DNA from: Methylobacter sp. | Lineage (GTDB): Bacteria; Pseudomonadota; Gammaproteobacteria; Methylococcales; Methylomonadaceae | DNA: 64,000 nucleotides | NCBI GenBank assembly: GCA_030699385.1 | Contig: JAUYMY010000012.1 | Coordinates: forward strand, 1 to 64,000 | Reading direction: 5' to 3' | Shown: positions 30,492 to 41,387 of the stretch, one piece after another | How the letters are laid out: the number at the start of each line of letters is the position of its first letter | Numbering within the stretch: position 1 is the first letter of the stretch | Translations under genes and position numbers: made by a program | The notes under the pieces: generated by a model | What the model saw: only the letters and a program-made list of their open reading frames with translations | The model's database searches: none | Told to the model about the DNA's origin: nothing

Positions 30492-33400
30492 ATGATGCAA
30501 GCTCGTGCCATACTTGCTATGGTACTGATATGTAGCTGTTTTTCTGTATTAGCTGAACCCATTCATCTGCAATTACGCTGGCATCATCAATTTCAATTTG
30601 CCGGTTATTATGCCGCCTTGGAAAAAGGCTATTACCAAAAAGCTGGGCTCGATGTCATCATCGATGAAGGCACGCCCGACAAAAAACCAGTACAAGAAAT
30701 CCTGCAAGGCCGCGCCCATTATGGCGTCGCCAACAGCGAATTATTGCTGGAACGCTTGCGCGGCGCGCCGCTGGTCGCCTTGGCGGCGATTTTTCAGCAC
30801 TCCCCTTCGGTGTTACTCGCCCGCAAAGATGCCGGTATCTTTTCGCCTGACGATTTAGTCGGCAAAAAAATCATGTTATTGGACAAAACCGTCGACGCCG
30901 ATTTTGTCGCCATGTTTTATAACGAAGGCGTTGACTCAAGCCGCATTCAGGTCATTCCCAGCAGTTATGACATTAACGATCTTATCACTGGCAAAGTAGA
31001 CGCATTTAATTCGTATTTAAGCAACGAGCCTTATTTACTAAAGCAACAAGGCATTGAATTTACTGTACTTAATCCGCGCAACTACGGCGCTGATTTTTAC
31101 AGCGACATCCTGTTCTGCACAGAAAATGAGCTAAAACAGCATCCCGAGCGGGTAAAAGCCTTCCGTCAAGCCAGTCTCGAAGGCTGGTATTACGCGATGA
31201 ACCATCCGCACGAAATCATTAACTTATTGCTTAACAAATACAAAGTTAACAAATCCAAAGACCATCTTGAATTTGAAGCAGAAGCCATACGCGCCTTGAT
31301 CATTCCCGACATCATTGATTTGGGACACATGAACCCGTGGCGCTGGCGGCACATGACAGAGACCTTTATCGAAGCGGAGTTGGTTGTAAATGATCAGTTT
31401 TTGCCTGGTTTCAGCTATGATCCTGAGCCGAAAGCCGATAAGGAAAAACTGCGCCGATATGTCAAGATTGCCGCCGTTATTGCGCTATCAACTGTTATTA
31501 TCACGTTAACGCTACTGGCGTCGTACCGCTCACTTAAACGAAAAAACAAAATAGCCGCACGCAATGAAAAGCTGCTGCGTCTGGCACACGAAACTGCCGG
31601 AATAGGCCACTACGTCACTAACCTGAGCACCGGAAACTGGGAAGGTTCAGACCTGCTTAATCAGATTTTCGGTATCGACGCGCACTTTGAACGGACGTCT
31701 GATAATGGCATGACCTTGGTACATCCAGATTACCGCGAGCGGGTACAAAATCATTATGAGGAAACCGTGCGTAAAGGCCAGCGTTTTACGTTGGAATACC
31801 CCATCATCCGCGCTAACGATAAGGCCGAGCGCTGGATAAGTGCCCACGGCGATGTTGAGTACGATAATGCAGGAAGGCCGGCACAACTGGTCGGTACTGT
31901 TCAAGATATTACCGAGCGCAAAGCTATCGAACAGGAATTACATAAGCGCACTGAAGAATTGACCTTACAAAACCGGATTTTGCAGCTGATTAATCAAGGC
32001 AGTGAACTGCACCCGGTGTTGCATGAGTTGGTGTGCCAAGTTGAAGCCTTGCATCCTGAAATGATGTGTTCGATTTTATTGCTGGACAAGGACGGCAAGC
32101 ATCTTCGCCACGCAGTCGCGCCTAGTCTACCGGACGCTTACAATCAAGCCATAGACGGCATTGAAATTGGCGAGGGCGTCGGTTCTTGCGGCACCGCCGC
32201 TTATTTGGGCGAACGCGTCATTGTTGAAGATGTGCAGCAACATGCCTATTGGCAACCGTTTCTTGATCTCGCTAAACTCGCTGATTTCCGCTCGTGCTGG
32301 TCGCAACCGGTTAAAGATAATCAGGGCGCTGTACTTGGCACTTTCGCCATTTATCATCGGCAACAGGCGCAACCGACCGACAGCGAAATGAGCCTGATTA
32401 ATCATTATGCCGGTTTAGCGCAATTGGCGATTGAAAAAAACCAGTCAATGCAACAAATAGCAGAATCGGTATCGATATTAAAAGCGACTTTGGAATCTAC
32501 CGGCGAGGCAATTCTGGCTGTCGATCTGAACAATAATTGGCTGCTGCATAATCAAAAATTCGCCGATTTATGGCACGTTCCCGATGACATCAGCGCCGCC
32601 AAAATCAACACTAAAAATGGCAGTGTGGAGCAGTTGTATGGGTTTAATCAAATCAAGGATTCAGAGACTTTTTCTAAAAAAGTAACTGATTTGTATGCCA
32701 CACCTGAAGCCCAGTCTTTTGATATTATTGAATTTAAAGATGGGAAAATTGTTGAGCGCTATTCTATCCCCAAGATTATTAATAACGAAGTGGTCGGCAG
32801 AGTATGGAGCTTTCGCGACATTACCGAACAAAAACAAGCCGAGGCGGAATTGCGCATTGCCGCCACCGCGTTTGAATCGCAACAAGCCATGTCTATCACC
32901 GATGCCAACCAGCTTATTTTAAAGGTCAACAAAGCCTTTACTAACGTCACCGGCTATGCCCCAGAAGAAGTAATCGGAAAAACCCACGCCTTGCTTAATT
33001 CAGGCCGTCAAGATGCCAAATTTTATAGTGCGCTACAACATGAGCTGAAACAAAACGGCTACTGGGAAGGCGAAATATGGAACAAACGCAAAAACGGAGA
33101 AACCTATCCCGAATGGCTTAGCATCACCACCGTTAGCGATGCAAATAACCGGATAACCAACTACGTTGCCACCTTCACCGACATCACCAAAGACAAGGAG
33201 GCGGAACAAACCATTCACAATCTCGCCTATTACGATCCGCTGACCGCGCTACCCAATCGCCGCCTGCTGTGGGAACGCCTAAAACATAACATCAGCGTGG
33301 GGCGGCGTGATGGCAAACAACTGGCCTTACTGATGCTCGATCTCGACCGCTTTAAAACTGTCAATGACAGCATGGGACACTTAGCAGGCGACGAATTACT

Positions 33401-34535
33401 GCAACAAGTCGCCACACGCATTAAGGCAAGATTGCGCGATGTCGACATGGTGGCTCGTTTGGGCGGCGATGAATTTGTCGTGCTGCTGGAAGACATTAGC
33501 CATCCTGAAGATGCCGGGCGAGTCGCCGAGAATATTGTCGCGGACTTGAGCAAACCGTTTCAATTGCTGAAAGTGAGCGCTAGCCATCCTGAATTAAGCC
33601 GGAACGTTAGAATTGGCGCCAGCATAGGCATTAGCTTGTTTCCAGAGCATGGCGACCGGCCGGAAACGCTACTCGATAATGCCGACATTGCACTGTACCG
33701 CGCTAAAGACGAAGGGCGCGGCTGTTTCGCTTATTTTTCTGAAGAAATTACCCTGATTGCCCGCGAACGTATCGCCTTGGAAACCCGTTTGCGCCATGCC
33801 ATTGAACACGGAAAATTATGTGTTTATTACCAAGCGCAAATAGACATTACCAGCAGCCTGATAGTGGGCGCCGAAGCGCTGGTACGCTGGCAAGACCCGA
33901 CGGATGGACTGATTTTACCCACGAGCTTTATCCCTATTGCCGAAGAAACCGGCCTGATTGTAGAAATCGGTGCCTGGGTGTTACGGGAAACCTGCAGACA
34001 AGGCCGGATCTGGCTAGACGCCGGTTTGCCGCCAATCACCTTAGCCGTCAACGTGTCGCCGCACCAGTTCCGCCGTAGCGACATCAGCGCATTGGTAGCC
34101 GAAGTGCTGCACGAAACCGGCTTTTTGCCGGAATTATTAGAGCTGGAATTGACCGAAAGCGGCTTAATGGAAAACGAAGAAAAAGCCGTCGACGTGCTGA
34201 ATAATTTGCGCGCCCAAGGTGTTCGTCTGGCCATCGACGATTTTGGCACCGGCTATTCATCGCTGTCCTATCTCAAACGCTTTCCGCTCGATGTCTTGAA
34301 GATCGACAAAAGCTTTATCGATGATATTCCTTCGGTGCAGGACGATATGGAAATTACCGCAACCATTGTCGCAATGGGCCATATTCTAGGTTTCAAGGTA
34401 TTGGCCGAAGGCGTGGAAACGCTTGAGCAACTGGCATTTTTAAAAGATAAAGGTTGCGACAGTTATCAGGGTTTTATCAGAAGCAAGCCCCTGCCGCCAG
34501 AAGAATTTGCCCAATTACTGCGTGATCAGGGCTGA
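30492..34535 (+). CDS. NMT1-PAS-GAF-GGDEF-EAL sensor of cyclic di-GMP
   Basis: 1347 aa. Signal peptide, periplasmic NMT1/THI5-like ligand domain (about 22-300, LRWHHQFQFAGYYAALEKGY), membrane helix (about 320-343), PAS (about 365-480), GAF (about 497-650), two PAS (to about 905), GGDEF (ARLGGDEFVV at about 990, with RDVD I-site five residues before) and EAL (ELTESGLM, DDFGTGYSS). Both catalytic motifs look intact, so it could make or break c-di-GMP. The ligand domain suggests sensing of a pyrimidine-like or other small molecule. Start ATG 30492 is chosen for the signal peptide; TTG 30447 is unlikely. Confidence 0.92.
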   Translation: MMQARAILAMVLICSCFSVLAEPIHLQLRWHHQFQFAGYYAALEKGYYQKAGLDVIIDEGTPDKKPVQEILQGRAHYGVANSELLLERLRGAPLVALAAIFQHSPSVLLARKDAGIFSPDDLVGKKIMLLDKTVDADFVAMFYNEGVDSSRIQVIPSSYDINDLITGKVDAFNSYLSNEPYLLKQQGIEFTVLNPRNYGADFYSDILFCTENELKQHPERVKAFRQASLEGWYYAMNHPHEIINLLLNKYKVNKSKDHLEFEAEAIRALIIPDIIDLGHMNPWRWRHMTETFIEAELVVNDQFLPGFSYDPEPKADKEKLRRYVKIAAVIALSTVIITLTLLASYRSLKRKNKIAARNEKLLRLAHETAGIGHYVTNLSTGNWEGSDLLNQIFGIDAHFERTSDNGMTLVHPDYRERVQNHYEETVRKGQRFTLEYPIIRANDKAERWISAHGDVEYDNAGRPAQLVGTVQDITERKAIEQELHKRTEELTLQNRILQLINQGSELHPVLHELVCQVEALHPEMMCSILLLDKDGKHLRHAVAPSLPDAYNQAIDGIEIGEGVGSCGTAAYLGERVIVEDVQQHAYWQPFLDLAKLADFRSCWSQPVKDNQGAVLGTFAIYHRQQAQPTDSEMSLINHYAGLAQLAIEKNQSMQQIAESVSILKATLESTGEAILAVDLNNNWLLHNQKFADLWHVPDDISAAKINTKNGSVEQLYGFNQIKDSETFSKKVTDLYATPEAQSFDIIEFKDGKIVERYSIPKIINNEVVGRVWSFRDITEQKQAEAELRIAATAFESQQAMSITDANQLILKVNKAFTNVTGYAPEEVIGKTHALLNSGRQDAKFYSALQHELKQNGYWEGEIWNKRKNGETYPEWLSITTVSDANNRITNYVATFTDITKDKEAEQTIHNLAYYDPLTALPNRRLLWERLKHNISVGRRDGKQLALLMLDLDRFKTVNDSMGHLAGDELLQQVATRIKARLRDVDMVARLGGDEFVVLLEDISHPEDAGRVAENIVADLSKPFQLLKVSASHPELSRNVRIGASIGISLFPEHGDRPETLLDNADIALYRAKDEGRGCFAYFSEEITLIARERIALETRLRHAIEHGKLCVYYQAQIDITSSLIVGAEALVRWQDPTDGLILPTSFIPIAEETGLIVEIGAWVLRETCRQGRIWLDAGLPPITLAVNVSPHQFRRSDISALVAEVLHETGFLPELLELELTESGLMENEEKAVDVLNNLRAQGVRLAIDDFGTGYSSLSYLKRFPLDVLKIDKSFIDDIPSVQDDMEITATIVAMGHILGFKVLAEGVETLEQLAFLKDKGCDSYQGFIRSKPLPPEEFAQLLRDQG

Positions 34536-34826
34536 GTTTTACCTAATTTCACGGGAGTCTTAGGCGATTTCTGAGAAAGAATATCCCCCTAATGGTCGTG
34601 GCTGTAGAAAAACAGAGTCCACGAAAATCACAAAAACCACGAAAATTTTGTATTTTTCGTGTTTTTCGTGCCTTTCGTGGACAATTATTTGGGTATGCTC
34701 TTTTCAGGAAATAGCCTTAATAGCTTTAGAATAGCTTTAGCTATTAGTTGTTTCACTCCTACAAATTGAAGAACACGAAGTTTCATTCTTCGTGCTCTTC
34801 GTGGTGAAAATATTCGACCTGTACGA
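34536..34826. repeat. Intergenic gap with host palindromic repeats
   Basis: No gene. Contains a TCCACGAAAATCAC...GTGCCTTTCGTGGA palindrome (34618-34681) and an F3 repeat (34769-34807, GAACACGAAG/CTTCGTG type) between the 3' ends of the sensor gene and hrpA. Confidence 0.7.
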
Positions 34827-37800
34827 TCACCCCCGTTCATCCCAAGCCTTGTCCATGCGCTTGACCGAAACCGGATAAGCGGTTTTAAGCTGCTGGGCGA
34901 ACTGCGATACCCTAAATTCCTCCAGCATCCAGCGAAACAGCTCCTGTTCGGGAATAATCTTATCTTTTTTGGCTTTCTTCTCTACATCGCGCCAATAACG
35001 GATGGCATAACGGCTGACTTCCTGAACTTTTTGCGGCGTGTTATCGCGTTTATCCAGCCGGTATTGAATGGCTTTCAAATAGCGAGGAATGGCTTTCAGC
35101 TGCTGATACGGCGTGTTGCGGATGAATCCGGCATAAATCAGCAAATCCAGTTGCTCGTTAATGTCTTTCGCCAACGGATCGTTCGCATTCAGGCGATTCA
35201 GTTGCGTTTTAATCGCGCCGTACAACTCCATGATGTCCAGCGCGGTTTTCCCGGCTTCATTGGCGGCACTGATTAACCCGGCTTTGTTGGCCTGCATGAT
35301 GTGTTCAAAAGCCTGTTGGGTACGAATAGTTTGGCCTTCAACAAATACGCCGTACAGCGCCACATAAAGCAGGTCGTCTTTATAAGAAGGACTAAAACCG
35401 TAATCCAGCAGCGGATGTTTCGGCAGGCGGTTATAAGTTAATTCTGCCGCCGCCGATTTGGGCATATTTTTGGCAATATAGGTGCATTCTTTGCGCAATT
35501 GCAGCTGGAACAGGCGCATTAAGCCGGCCTGATGTTGAATGGCGGCCTTTTGTTCTGTGTCGAAAATGCGCACGCCGACCGCATCGCCCTCGTCGATAAT
35601 CGCGGGGTAGCCGACAAAGGCTTGCCCGTTCTGGATAAACTGATATGTTTCCGGCAAATCGTCGAACGCCCAGCCGATGCAGCCGGTGTAATTCAGCTCG
35701 TCGGCGGCAATCTGGTCGAAGCTGTCAACCGCTTTGGCGGTATGTTTAAGCTGCAATGTTTTCAGGTCGCGGCCGTAATCGAGCAGCTGGCCTTGATCAT
35801 CGACCACACGAAAATTCATCCGTAAATGATCGGTCAACGTTTCGGTGTTCCAGGCATTGAGCGGAATCGCCTCGCCGGTTAACTTTCTTAAACGGTTGCC
35901 CAGCCATTCCTGCAACGCACCTTTAAAATCCGGCTCGATTTCGAGGCATTGTTTGACCGTTTCCGGCACCGGCACAAAATGTTTCCTGATGTTTTTGGGC
36001 AGCGCTTTAATCAGCGCGATACATTTTTCTTCGAGCAAGCCCGGCACCAGCCAATCAAACGCGGTTTGCGTGACCTGATTCAGTTGATGCACCGGAATAA
36101 TCGCAGTTACGCCATCCTCGTCGTGCCCCGGTTCAAAGCGGTATTGCAGCGGAATGGTCAGGTTGCCAACCTTTTTGCTGTCTGGGAAATCCCATTCATT
36201 GACATAATCTTCCTCGTGTTCCCGCGTTAAATCTTCCTTGGTCAGAAATAGAATTTTAGAATTGTCGCGTTCGACGGTTTTGCGCCAGGTATCCAAGGTC
36301 ACGCCGCTGAACACTTCGGGCGGCAATTTGCTGTCGTAAAAGTCATACAGCCATTGCTCATCCTCAACCAAATCGACCCGGCGGCCTTTATGCTGAATCA
36401 TGCCGACTTCTTCGAGCAATTTTTGGTTGGCGACATAAAAGCGCGCATTGCTGTGATAATCGTGATCGACCAGCGCCGAGCGGATAAAAATCTCCCGCGC
36501 AGCCTTCAGATCAACATGATCGTAAGGAATCTTGCGCCCGGCTTGCAGCGTCAAGCCGTACAACAAAGTGCGCGATGACACCATGCAGCGCGCGCCTTTT
36601 TTCGACCAATGCGGGTCGTAATAGTTTTGTTTGACCAAATGCTCGGCGCAATGCTCTATCCATTCCGGCTCAATCCGGGCGACATTGCGCGCATAAACCT
36701 TGCTGGTTTCGACCTGTTCTGCCGCCATAATCCATTTGGGTTTAAGCTTATGTAGGCCGGAACCGGGAAAGATGAAAAACTTCAGACCGCGCGCGCCCAA
36801 ATATTCGTATTGTTCATGGCGAAAACCGATATTGGACAGCAGCCCTGGCAACAGTGCGCGATGGACTTTTTCATAACCGGCCTCATCGGTGTTCGGAGTC
36901 ATTTTTAAATCGCCTTTGACCACCTGCATAATTTGCGCGTGGATGTCGAACCACTCGCGCATTCGCATATAAGACAGAAAATTATCGGTGCAGTATTTGC
37001 GCAATTTGCTGTTAGACAGATGCTTTTTCTTGTCCTCGTAGGTATTCCAGACATTAACCAGCGTTAAAAAATCAGACTCAGGATGACGGAACGCCGCGTG
37101 TTTTTGATCGGCCTGCGCCATTTTGTCGGCGGGTTTTTCGCGCGGGTCTTGCACGCTTAACGCGGCCACGATAATCGCAACTTCAGTCAGACAATGCTCG
37201 TGCGCGGCGGCAATCAGCATCCGCGCCAATTTGGGGTCAGTCGGGAATTTGGCTAACTGCTTGCCGACTTCGGTCAGTTTGCCGGCTTTATCCAGCGCGT
37301 TGACTTCATGCAGTACGGTTTTGCCGTCGCGAATCATCTTGTCTTCGGGCGGCTCGATGAACGGAAAATCTTCAATGTCGCCGAGCTTCAACGTGATCAT
37401 CTGCAAAATAACCGCAGACAAATTGGTGCGCATAATTTCCGGTTCGGTAAATTCCGGCCTCGCTAAATAATCATCGTGCGAATACAAGCGAATGCAAATA
37501 CCTTCGGCAACACGGCCGCAGCGCCCTGCCCTTTGATTGGCACTTGATTGCGAGATGCGCTCAATCGGCAAACGCTGGATTTTGCTGCGATGGCTGTAAC
37601 GGCTGATACGCGCGTGGCCGGTATCAATCACGCAACGAATGCCCGGCACCGTCAACGAGGTTTCCGCAACGTTGGTCGCCAGCACAATACGCAACTTGCC
37701 GCCTTTGGGTTTGAACACCCGCTCCTGCTCGCTGACGCTGAGTTTTGAATACAGAGGCAGGATTTCATATTGGGTCGGATGGTGTTTTTTCAGCGAATCG

Positions 37801-38723
37801 GCGGTTTCCCTGATTTCCCGCTCGCCGCTGAGAAAAATCAGGATATCGCCGCGCAAATCGCGGTACAACTCGTCAACAGCATCGAGAATGGCGTGTTGCA
37901 ATTCATCGCCGGTTTCGTCTGTGGCTTTTTCGCCATCCGCTTCCTCTTTTGGAACGATAGGCCGGTAACGCATTTCCACCGGGTAAGTGCGTCCGGAAAC
38001 TTCAATAATCGGCGCATTATTAAAATGCGTAGAAAAGCGCTGCGTATCAATAGTCGCCGAGGTAATAATCAGCTTTAAATCAGGACGCTTGGGCAACAGC
38101 CATTTCATGTAACCGATCAAAAAATCGATATTCAAACTGCGCTCATGCGCCTCATCGATAATGATGGTGTCGTATTGATTTAAATACGGATCGTTTTGCG
38201 ACTCGGCCAGCAAGATACCGTCGGTCATCAATTTAATTAACGAATCGGCGTGAGTTTTATCATTAAAACGGATTTTGTAACCGACTGATTTACCCATCGG
38301 CTCGCCCAATTCTTCGGCGATACGGTCGGCGACGGTGCGCGCCGCAATTCGCCGGGGCTGGGTGTGGCCGATAAAGCCCGCCGCGCCGCGACCTATCGAC
38401 AAACAAATCTTGGGCAATTGCGTGGTCTTGCCGGAACCGGTTTCGCCGCACAATATCACCACCTGATTGTCCTGTATCAGCTGGGCAATATCGTCTTTTT
38501 TGCCGGTGACCGGCAAATCTGGAAAGGTCAGCACCGGAAAATTGGCAAGGCGTTTATTCCTGGCCGCAACCGAGCGTTCAATCCGAGCCGCCAGCGCGTT
38601 CAGTTCTTCCGGGATTTTTTTGCTGCGGCAACGGTCTAACTGCCGCTTTAATAGCGGCCTGTCCTGATTCAGAGACTGCGCTAATTGAAGGGAAAGTTGC
38701 TTAAAAAGATCGGGGTTGGACAT
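34827..38723 (-). CDS. hrpA: ATP-dependent RNA helicase HrpA
   Basis: 1298 aa DEAH-box helicase. Walker A GETGSGKTT (about 91), DEAHERS (about 190), SAT, QRAGRCGR motif VI, then HA2 and OB domains and the long C-terminal region (DUF3418) with SGVTLDTWRKTVERDNSKIL. E. coli HrpA resolves stalled or collided ribosomes. ATG 38723 is used; the TTG before it is not needed. Full length. Confidence 0.97.
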   Translation of the reverse strand: MSNPDLFKQLSLQLAQSLNQDRPLLKRQLDRCRSKKIPEELNALAARIERSVAARNKRLANFPVLTFPDLPVTGKKDDIAQLIQDNQVVILCGETGSGKTTQLPKICLSIGRGAAGFIGHTQPRRIAARTVADRIAEELGEPMGKSVGYKIRFNDKTHADSLIKLMTDGILLAESQNDPYLNQYDTIIIDEAHERSLNIDFLIGYMKWLLPKRPDLKLIITSATIDTQRFSTHFNNAPIIEVSGRTYPVEMRYRPIVPKEEADGEKATDETGDELQHAILDAVDELYRDLRGDILIFLSGEREIRETADSLKKHHPTQYEILPLYSKLSVSEQERVFKPKGGKLRIVLATNVAETSLTVPGIRCVIDTGHARISRYSHRSKIQRLPIERISQSSANQRAGRCGRVAEGICIRLYSHDDYLARPEFTEPEIMRTNLSAVILQMITLKLGDIEDFPFIEPPEDKMIRDGKTVLHEVNALDKAGKLTEVGKQLAKFPTDPKLARMLIAAAHEHCLTEVAIIVAALSVQDPREKPADKMAQADQKHAAFRHPESDFLTLVNVWNTYEDKKKHLSNSKLRKYCTDNFLSYMRMREWFDIHAQIMQVVKGDLKMTPNTDEAGYEKVHRALLPGLLSNIGFRHEQYEYLGARGLKFFIFPGSGLHKLKPKWIMAAEQVETSKVYARNVARIEPEWIEHCAEHLVKQNYYDPHWSKKGARCMVSSRTLLYGLTLQAGRKIPYDHVDLKAAREIFIRSALVDHDYHSNARFYVANQKLLEEVGMIQHKGRRVDLVEDEQWLYDFYDSKLPPEVFSGVTLDTWRKTVERDNSKILFLTKEDLTREHEEDYVNEWDFPDSKKVGNLTIPLQYRFEPGHDEDGVTAIIPVHQLNQVTQTAFDWLVPGLLEEKCIALIKALPKNIRKHFVPVPETVKQCLEIEPDFKGALQEWLGNRLRKLTGEAIPLNAWNTETLTDHLRMNFRVVDDQGQLLDYGRDLKTLQLKHTAKAVDSFDQIAADELNYTGCIGWAFDDLPETYQFIQNGQAFVGYPAIIDEGDAVGVRIFDTEQKAAIQHQAGLMRLFQLQLRKECTYIAKNMPKSAAAELTYNRLPKHPLLDYGFSPSYKDDLLYVALYGVFVEGQTIRTQQAFEHIMQANKAGLISAANEAGKTALDIMELYGAIKTQLNRLNANDPLAKDINEQLDLLIYAGFIRNTPYQQLKAIPRYLKAIQYRLDKRDNTPQKVQEVSRYAIRYWRDVEKKAKKDKIIPEQELFRWMLEEFRVSQFAQQLKTAYPVSVKRMDKAWDERG

Positions 38724-39077
38724 CAAGAACAGCCAGATAAAAAACCGGCATTATACGTTAATTTACGGCTAAAAAGATTATCACCACGAAGAGCACAAAG
38801 AATGAAACTTCGTATGCTTCGTGCTGAATAAAACCTGTAACTGCTCAGCGGTTGTTAAAAATGACTAAAGGAACTCGGATAATCACTGATTAAAAGCACG
38901 GTCTATTTTAAAAAATCCGTGTGAATCCGTCTAATCTGCGCTTTCCGTGTTCGGTTACCCTCTTTACAGAGACAGCTTTAAGCGAGCGGCTGGGAACGCC
39001 AAGCCCCAGCTTGGCGAGCACCCTTAATGATCGATATTGCCGAGCTGGGGCTCGGCGTTCCCAGTTACTAAAAGCTT
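38724..39077. repeat. Intergenic gap with several repeat families
   Basis: No gene. F3 repeat at 38783-38822 (CACCACGAAGAGCACAAAG). F4-type piece at 38872-38945 (GGAACTCGGAT...CCGTGTTC). A long palindrome at 38985-39063 (GCTGGGAACGCCAAGCCCCA facing GGGGCTCGGCGTTCCCAG). Confidence 0.7.
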
Positions 39078-40379
39078 TCAGTAACCGGCCGCTTTCGCCT
39101 GCCCAACCCACTCGGAAATTGGCCCCAATGGGCTTAGGTTAGCGCCGTCGTAAAAGTAAAGTTGCTGATCCTCTGCGTTGTAGCCGACAGCCGTTCCCGA
39201 GGCGCTATAAAAACGCGCATAGTAAGGCGAAAGCTCAATCGAACGCTCGGTACCCACCGGTTGGAGTAGTGATGTAACGGTCGCTTCACCCCAAGCAAAC
39301 AGACGCTCGTAGGCGATTTCGGGTACCTGCTGTTCTATCCAATCAAGATAGTTGGCAACTTTGGCATAGACGCCATAATTGGTCGCGCAAGTGGCGCCAT
39401 AACTAACAATACCGATCTGCAGCCAGTCGTTGCCCCGATTATTGCGCATAAACAATGGGCCGCCGCTGTCGCCCTGGCAAGTATCCTTAGGCGTACCGCT
39501 GTAACCGGCGCAAAACATGTTGTCGGTGAGCGTATCACCGGTGCTGTCACTGCAGGTGACGTTGTCAATCAGCGGCAGATCAACTTGCCGCAATTCATCT
39601 GAACCTCCGGCAGCGTTGATAATAATGTCCGCCATATCAACAAGCCCTTTGCCATTGGCCTTGTAAGCGGCGGCTAGTTGAGCCAGTGTCGGTTGCACGG
39701 CATTACCTAACAGGCTTTGCGCTAATAACTCGCGGTAACCAATGCCTTTCCTTTCGTCGTCAAGACCATTGGCAAGCAGCAATGAGCCGACAATGTCGTC
39801 TTCACTGATACCCGCTTGCACCGCCTCATCGAGACAGCCTTCAAGATCCTCACTACACGGCACTTCCAGCGCATATTTATCCGCCAAATAATCGGCGGGC
39901 GCAGCCAGGCCGCCGCGACCGACACTGCGGGCAACAATTCCGCTGGTCAACTCATGCACAGGCGCAGCCAGTTTAACGACCTGGGCATTGGCGGCTTCCG
40001 AGAGTTCAACCAGTGCAATGTCGTTATCGTTACTGGTTGAGTCGTAGTCAGGATGCCGAATCAGGGCGGTAGCGACGATAGCCTGCCCCGTCGAGGTTTC
40101 GCTCAATTTCTGACGTCCAATGACCACCTTTACCGTACTTGCATCCTGCCCTTCTTCAAAACAATGGGCGGCGGTCAGTACGTAACGCGGATGAATCAGC
40201 GAGCCGCCGCACGAAGGCTCGTCATCACTAAGAATTGAGACAAACCACGGATATTGTTCAGCATCAGATTGAGCACCATTGACGATACGCGTCTGCTTTT
40301 CACCCGACATGGCATTGGCGGATAACAGCAGTGTCGTTGCCAGCGTCAGCGCGATTTTTTTTGTGTAGATGTTTTTCAT
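39078..40379 (-). CDS. Secreted trypsin-like serine protease
   Basis: 433 aa. Signal peptide (1-25), activation site TRIVNGAQ (30-37), catalytic His72 (LTAAHC), Asp120 (DNDIALVEL), Ser about 302 (CQGDSGGPLF). An insert of about 100 residues (150-255, GRGGLAAPADYLADKYALEV and onward) separates Asp and Ser lobes, larger than in trypsin. The last 75 residues form an extra small domain (YARFYSASGTAVGYNAEDQQ). Stand-alone gene. Confidence 0.93.
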   Translation of the reverse strand: MKNIYTKKIALTLATTLLLSANAMSGEKQTRIVNGAQSDAEQYPWFVSILSDDEPSCGGSLIHPRYVLTAAHCFEEGQDASTVKVVIGRQKLSETSTGQAIVATALIRHPDYDSTSNDNDIALVELSEAANAQVVKLAAPVHELTSGIVARSVGRGGLAAPADYLADKYALEVPCSEDLEGCLDEAVQAGISEDDIVGSLLLANGLDDERKGIGYRELLAQSLLGNAVQPTLAQLAAAYKANGKGLVDMADIIINAAGGSDELRQVDLPLIDNVTCSDSTGDTLTDNMFCAGYSGTPKDTCQGDSGGPLFMRNNRGNDWLQIGIVSYGATCATNYGVYAKVANYLDWIEQQVPEIAYERLFAWGEATVTSLLQPVGTERSIELSPYYARFYSASGTAVGYNAEDQQLYFYDGANLSPLGPISEWVGQAKAAGY

Positions 40380-40597
40380 AAAATGTCCTCAGGGGTGTTT
40401 TTACACTGTAAAAAGTAATAACGTAATTTTAATTTTTTCGGCGGTAAGATTGCCACAAATATCCGACTGATAAAATATTTTTTTGTTACTTCTGAGTATT
40501 TTATGCCCACTACCGAAAAGTTAATTTTGCTTCGGCATAGACGCTTGAGTGATTGTTTATTAAACTTAGAACAGTTCCTCTGATGTGAAGGTGCATC

Positions 40598-41161
40598 ATG
40601 ATTTCCTCCCTATCCGGCAATAGCCCCGCGTTTAAGCAGGCTGATTATTCCCAGCGCCCCCCGCTTGTTCCAGAAAATGACTTTGAACAAAAAACTCAAC
40701 AAGACACTGAATTAAAAGCGGCCAAAGCCCCCTCAGCCGACGACAAAAAAAACGGCCAGCTTTCCGACGAAGAACTGAAAGTCGTCAGCGAACTTAAACA
40801 ACGAGATGCTGAAGTCAGGACGCATGAAGCCGCCCATTTAGCGGCGGCAGGCGGCATTGCCGTCAGCGGTGCCAGTTTTTCATATCAACAAGGCCCCGAT
40901 GGCATCCGTTACGCTATTGGTGGCGAAGTCGGCATTGATACATCCGGGGTTCCCGGTGATCCAGCCGCAACGCTCCGTAAAGCCGACACCATTAGACGAG
41001 CCGCGTTAGCACCCGCCGAACCTTCCGGGCAAGATATGCAAGTTGCCGCCAACGCAACCGCAATGGCGGCCAAAGCCCAAGCCGAATTATTCCAAAAAAA
41101 TCAGGATAGCCAAAATGGTGATAAAGACCGGCAAGGTACACAAATCGACCTAGCGGCATAA
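40598..41161 (+). CDS. SprA-family putative metalloprotease
   Basis: 187 aa. Low-complexity N-terminus (1-65), then QRDAEVRTHEAAHLAAAGG with HEAAH (76-80) as zinc ligands, and FSYQQGPDGIRYAIGGEVGI, TLRKADTIRRAALAPAEPSG. This is the CJM1_0395/SprA-related family; no substrate is known. ATG follows AAGGTG at a suitable gap. Single gene between repeat-bearing gaps. Confidence 0.85.
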   Translation: MISSLSGNSPAFKQADYSQRPPLVPENDFEQKTQQDTELKAAKAPSADDKKNGQLSDEELKVVSELKQRDAEVRTHEAAHLAAAGGIAVSGASFSYQQGPDGIRYAIGGEVGIDTSGVPGDPAATLRKADTIRRAALAPAEPSGQDMQVAANATAMAAKAQAELFQKNQDSQNGDKDRQGTQIDLAA

Positions 41162-41180
41162 ATTTGAAAGGCATTTAATT

Positions 41181-41246
41181 CACCACGAAGAGCACAAATA
41201 GGCGCTTTAAGTTTCATTCTTCGTGTCCTCCGCGCTCTTCGTGGTA
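41181..41246. repeat. F3 host repeat
   Basis: TTCACCACGAAGAGCACAAA ... GTTTCATTCTTCGTG ... CGCTCTTCGTGGT. It lies between the SprA-type gene and the DedA gene. Confidence 0.75.
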
Positions 41247-41387
41247 ATAATCTTTTTATTTGTTATTAATGATAAATTTAAAAGGGCCAATTTTAATGTA
41301 TCAACACTATTTTCGGACACAAAGTTAAGCACATTTTAACTGCATTTCGTAATCCACCAGCGACCTCTTAATTTTTTTCAGTAATAC

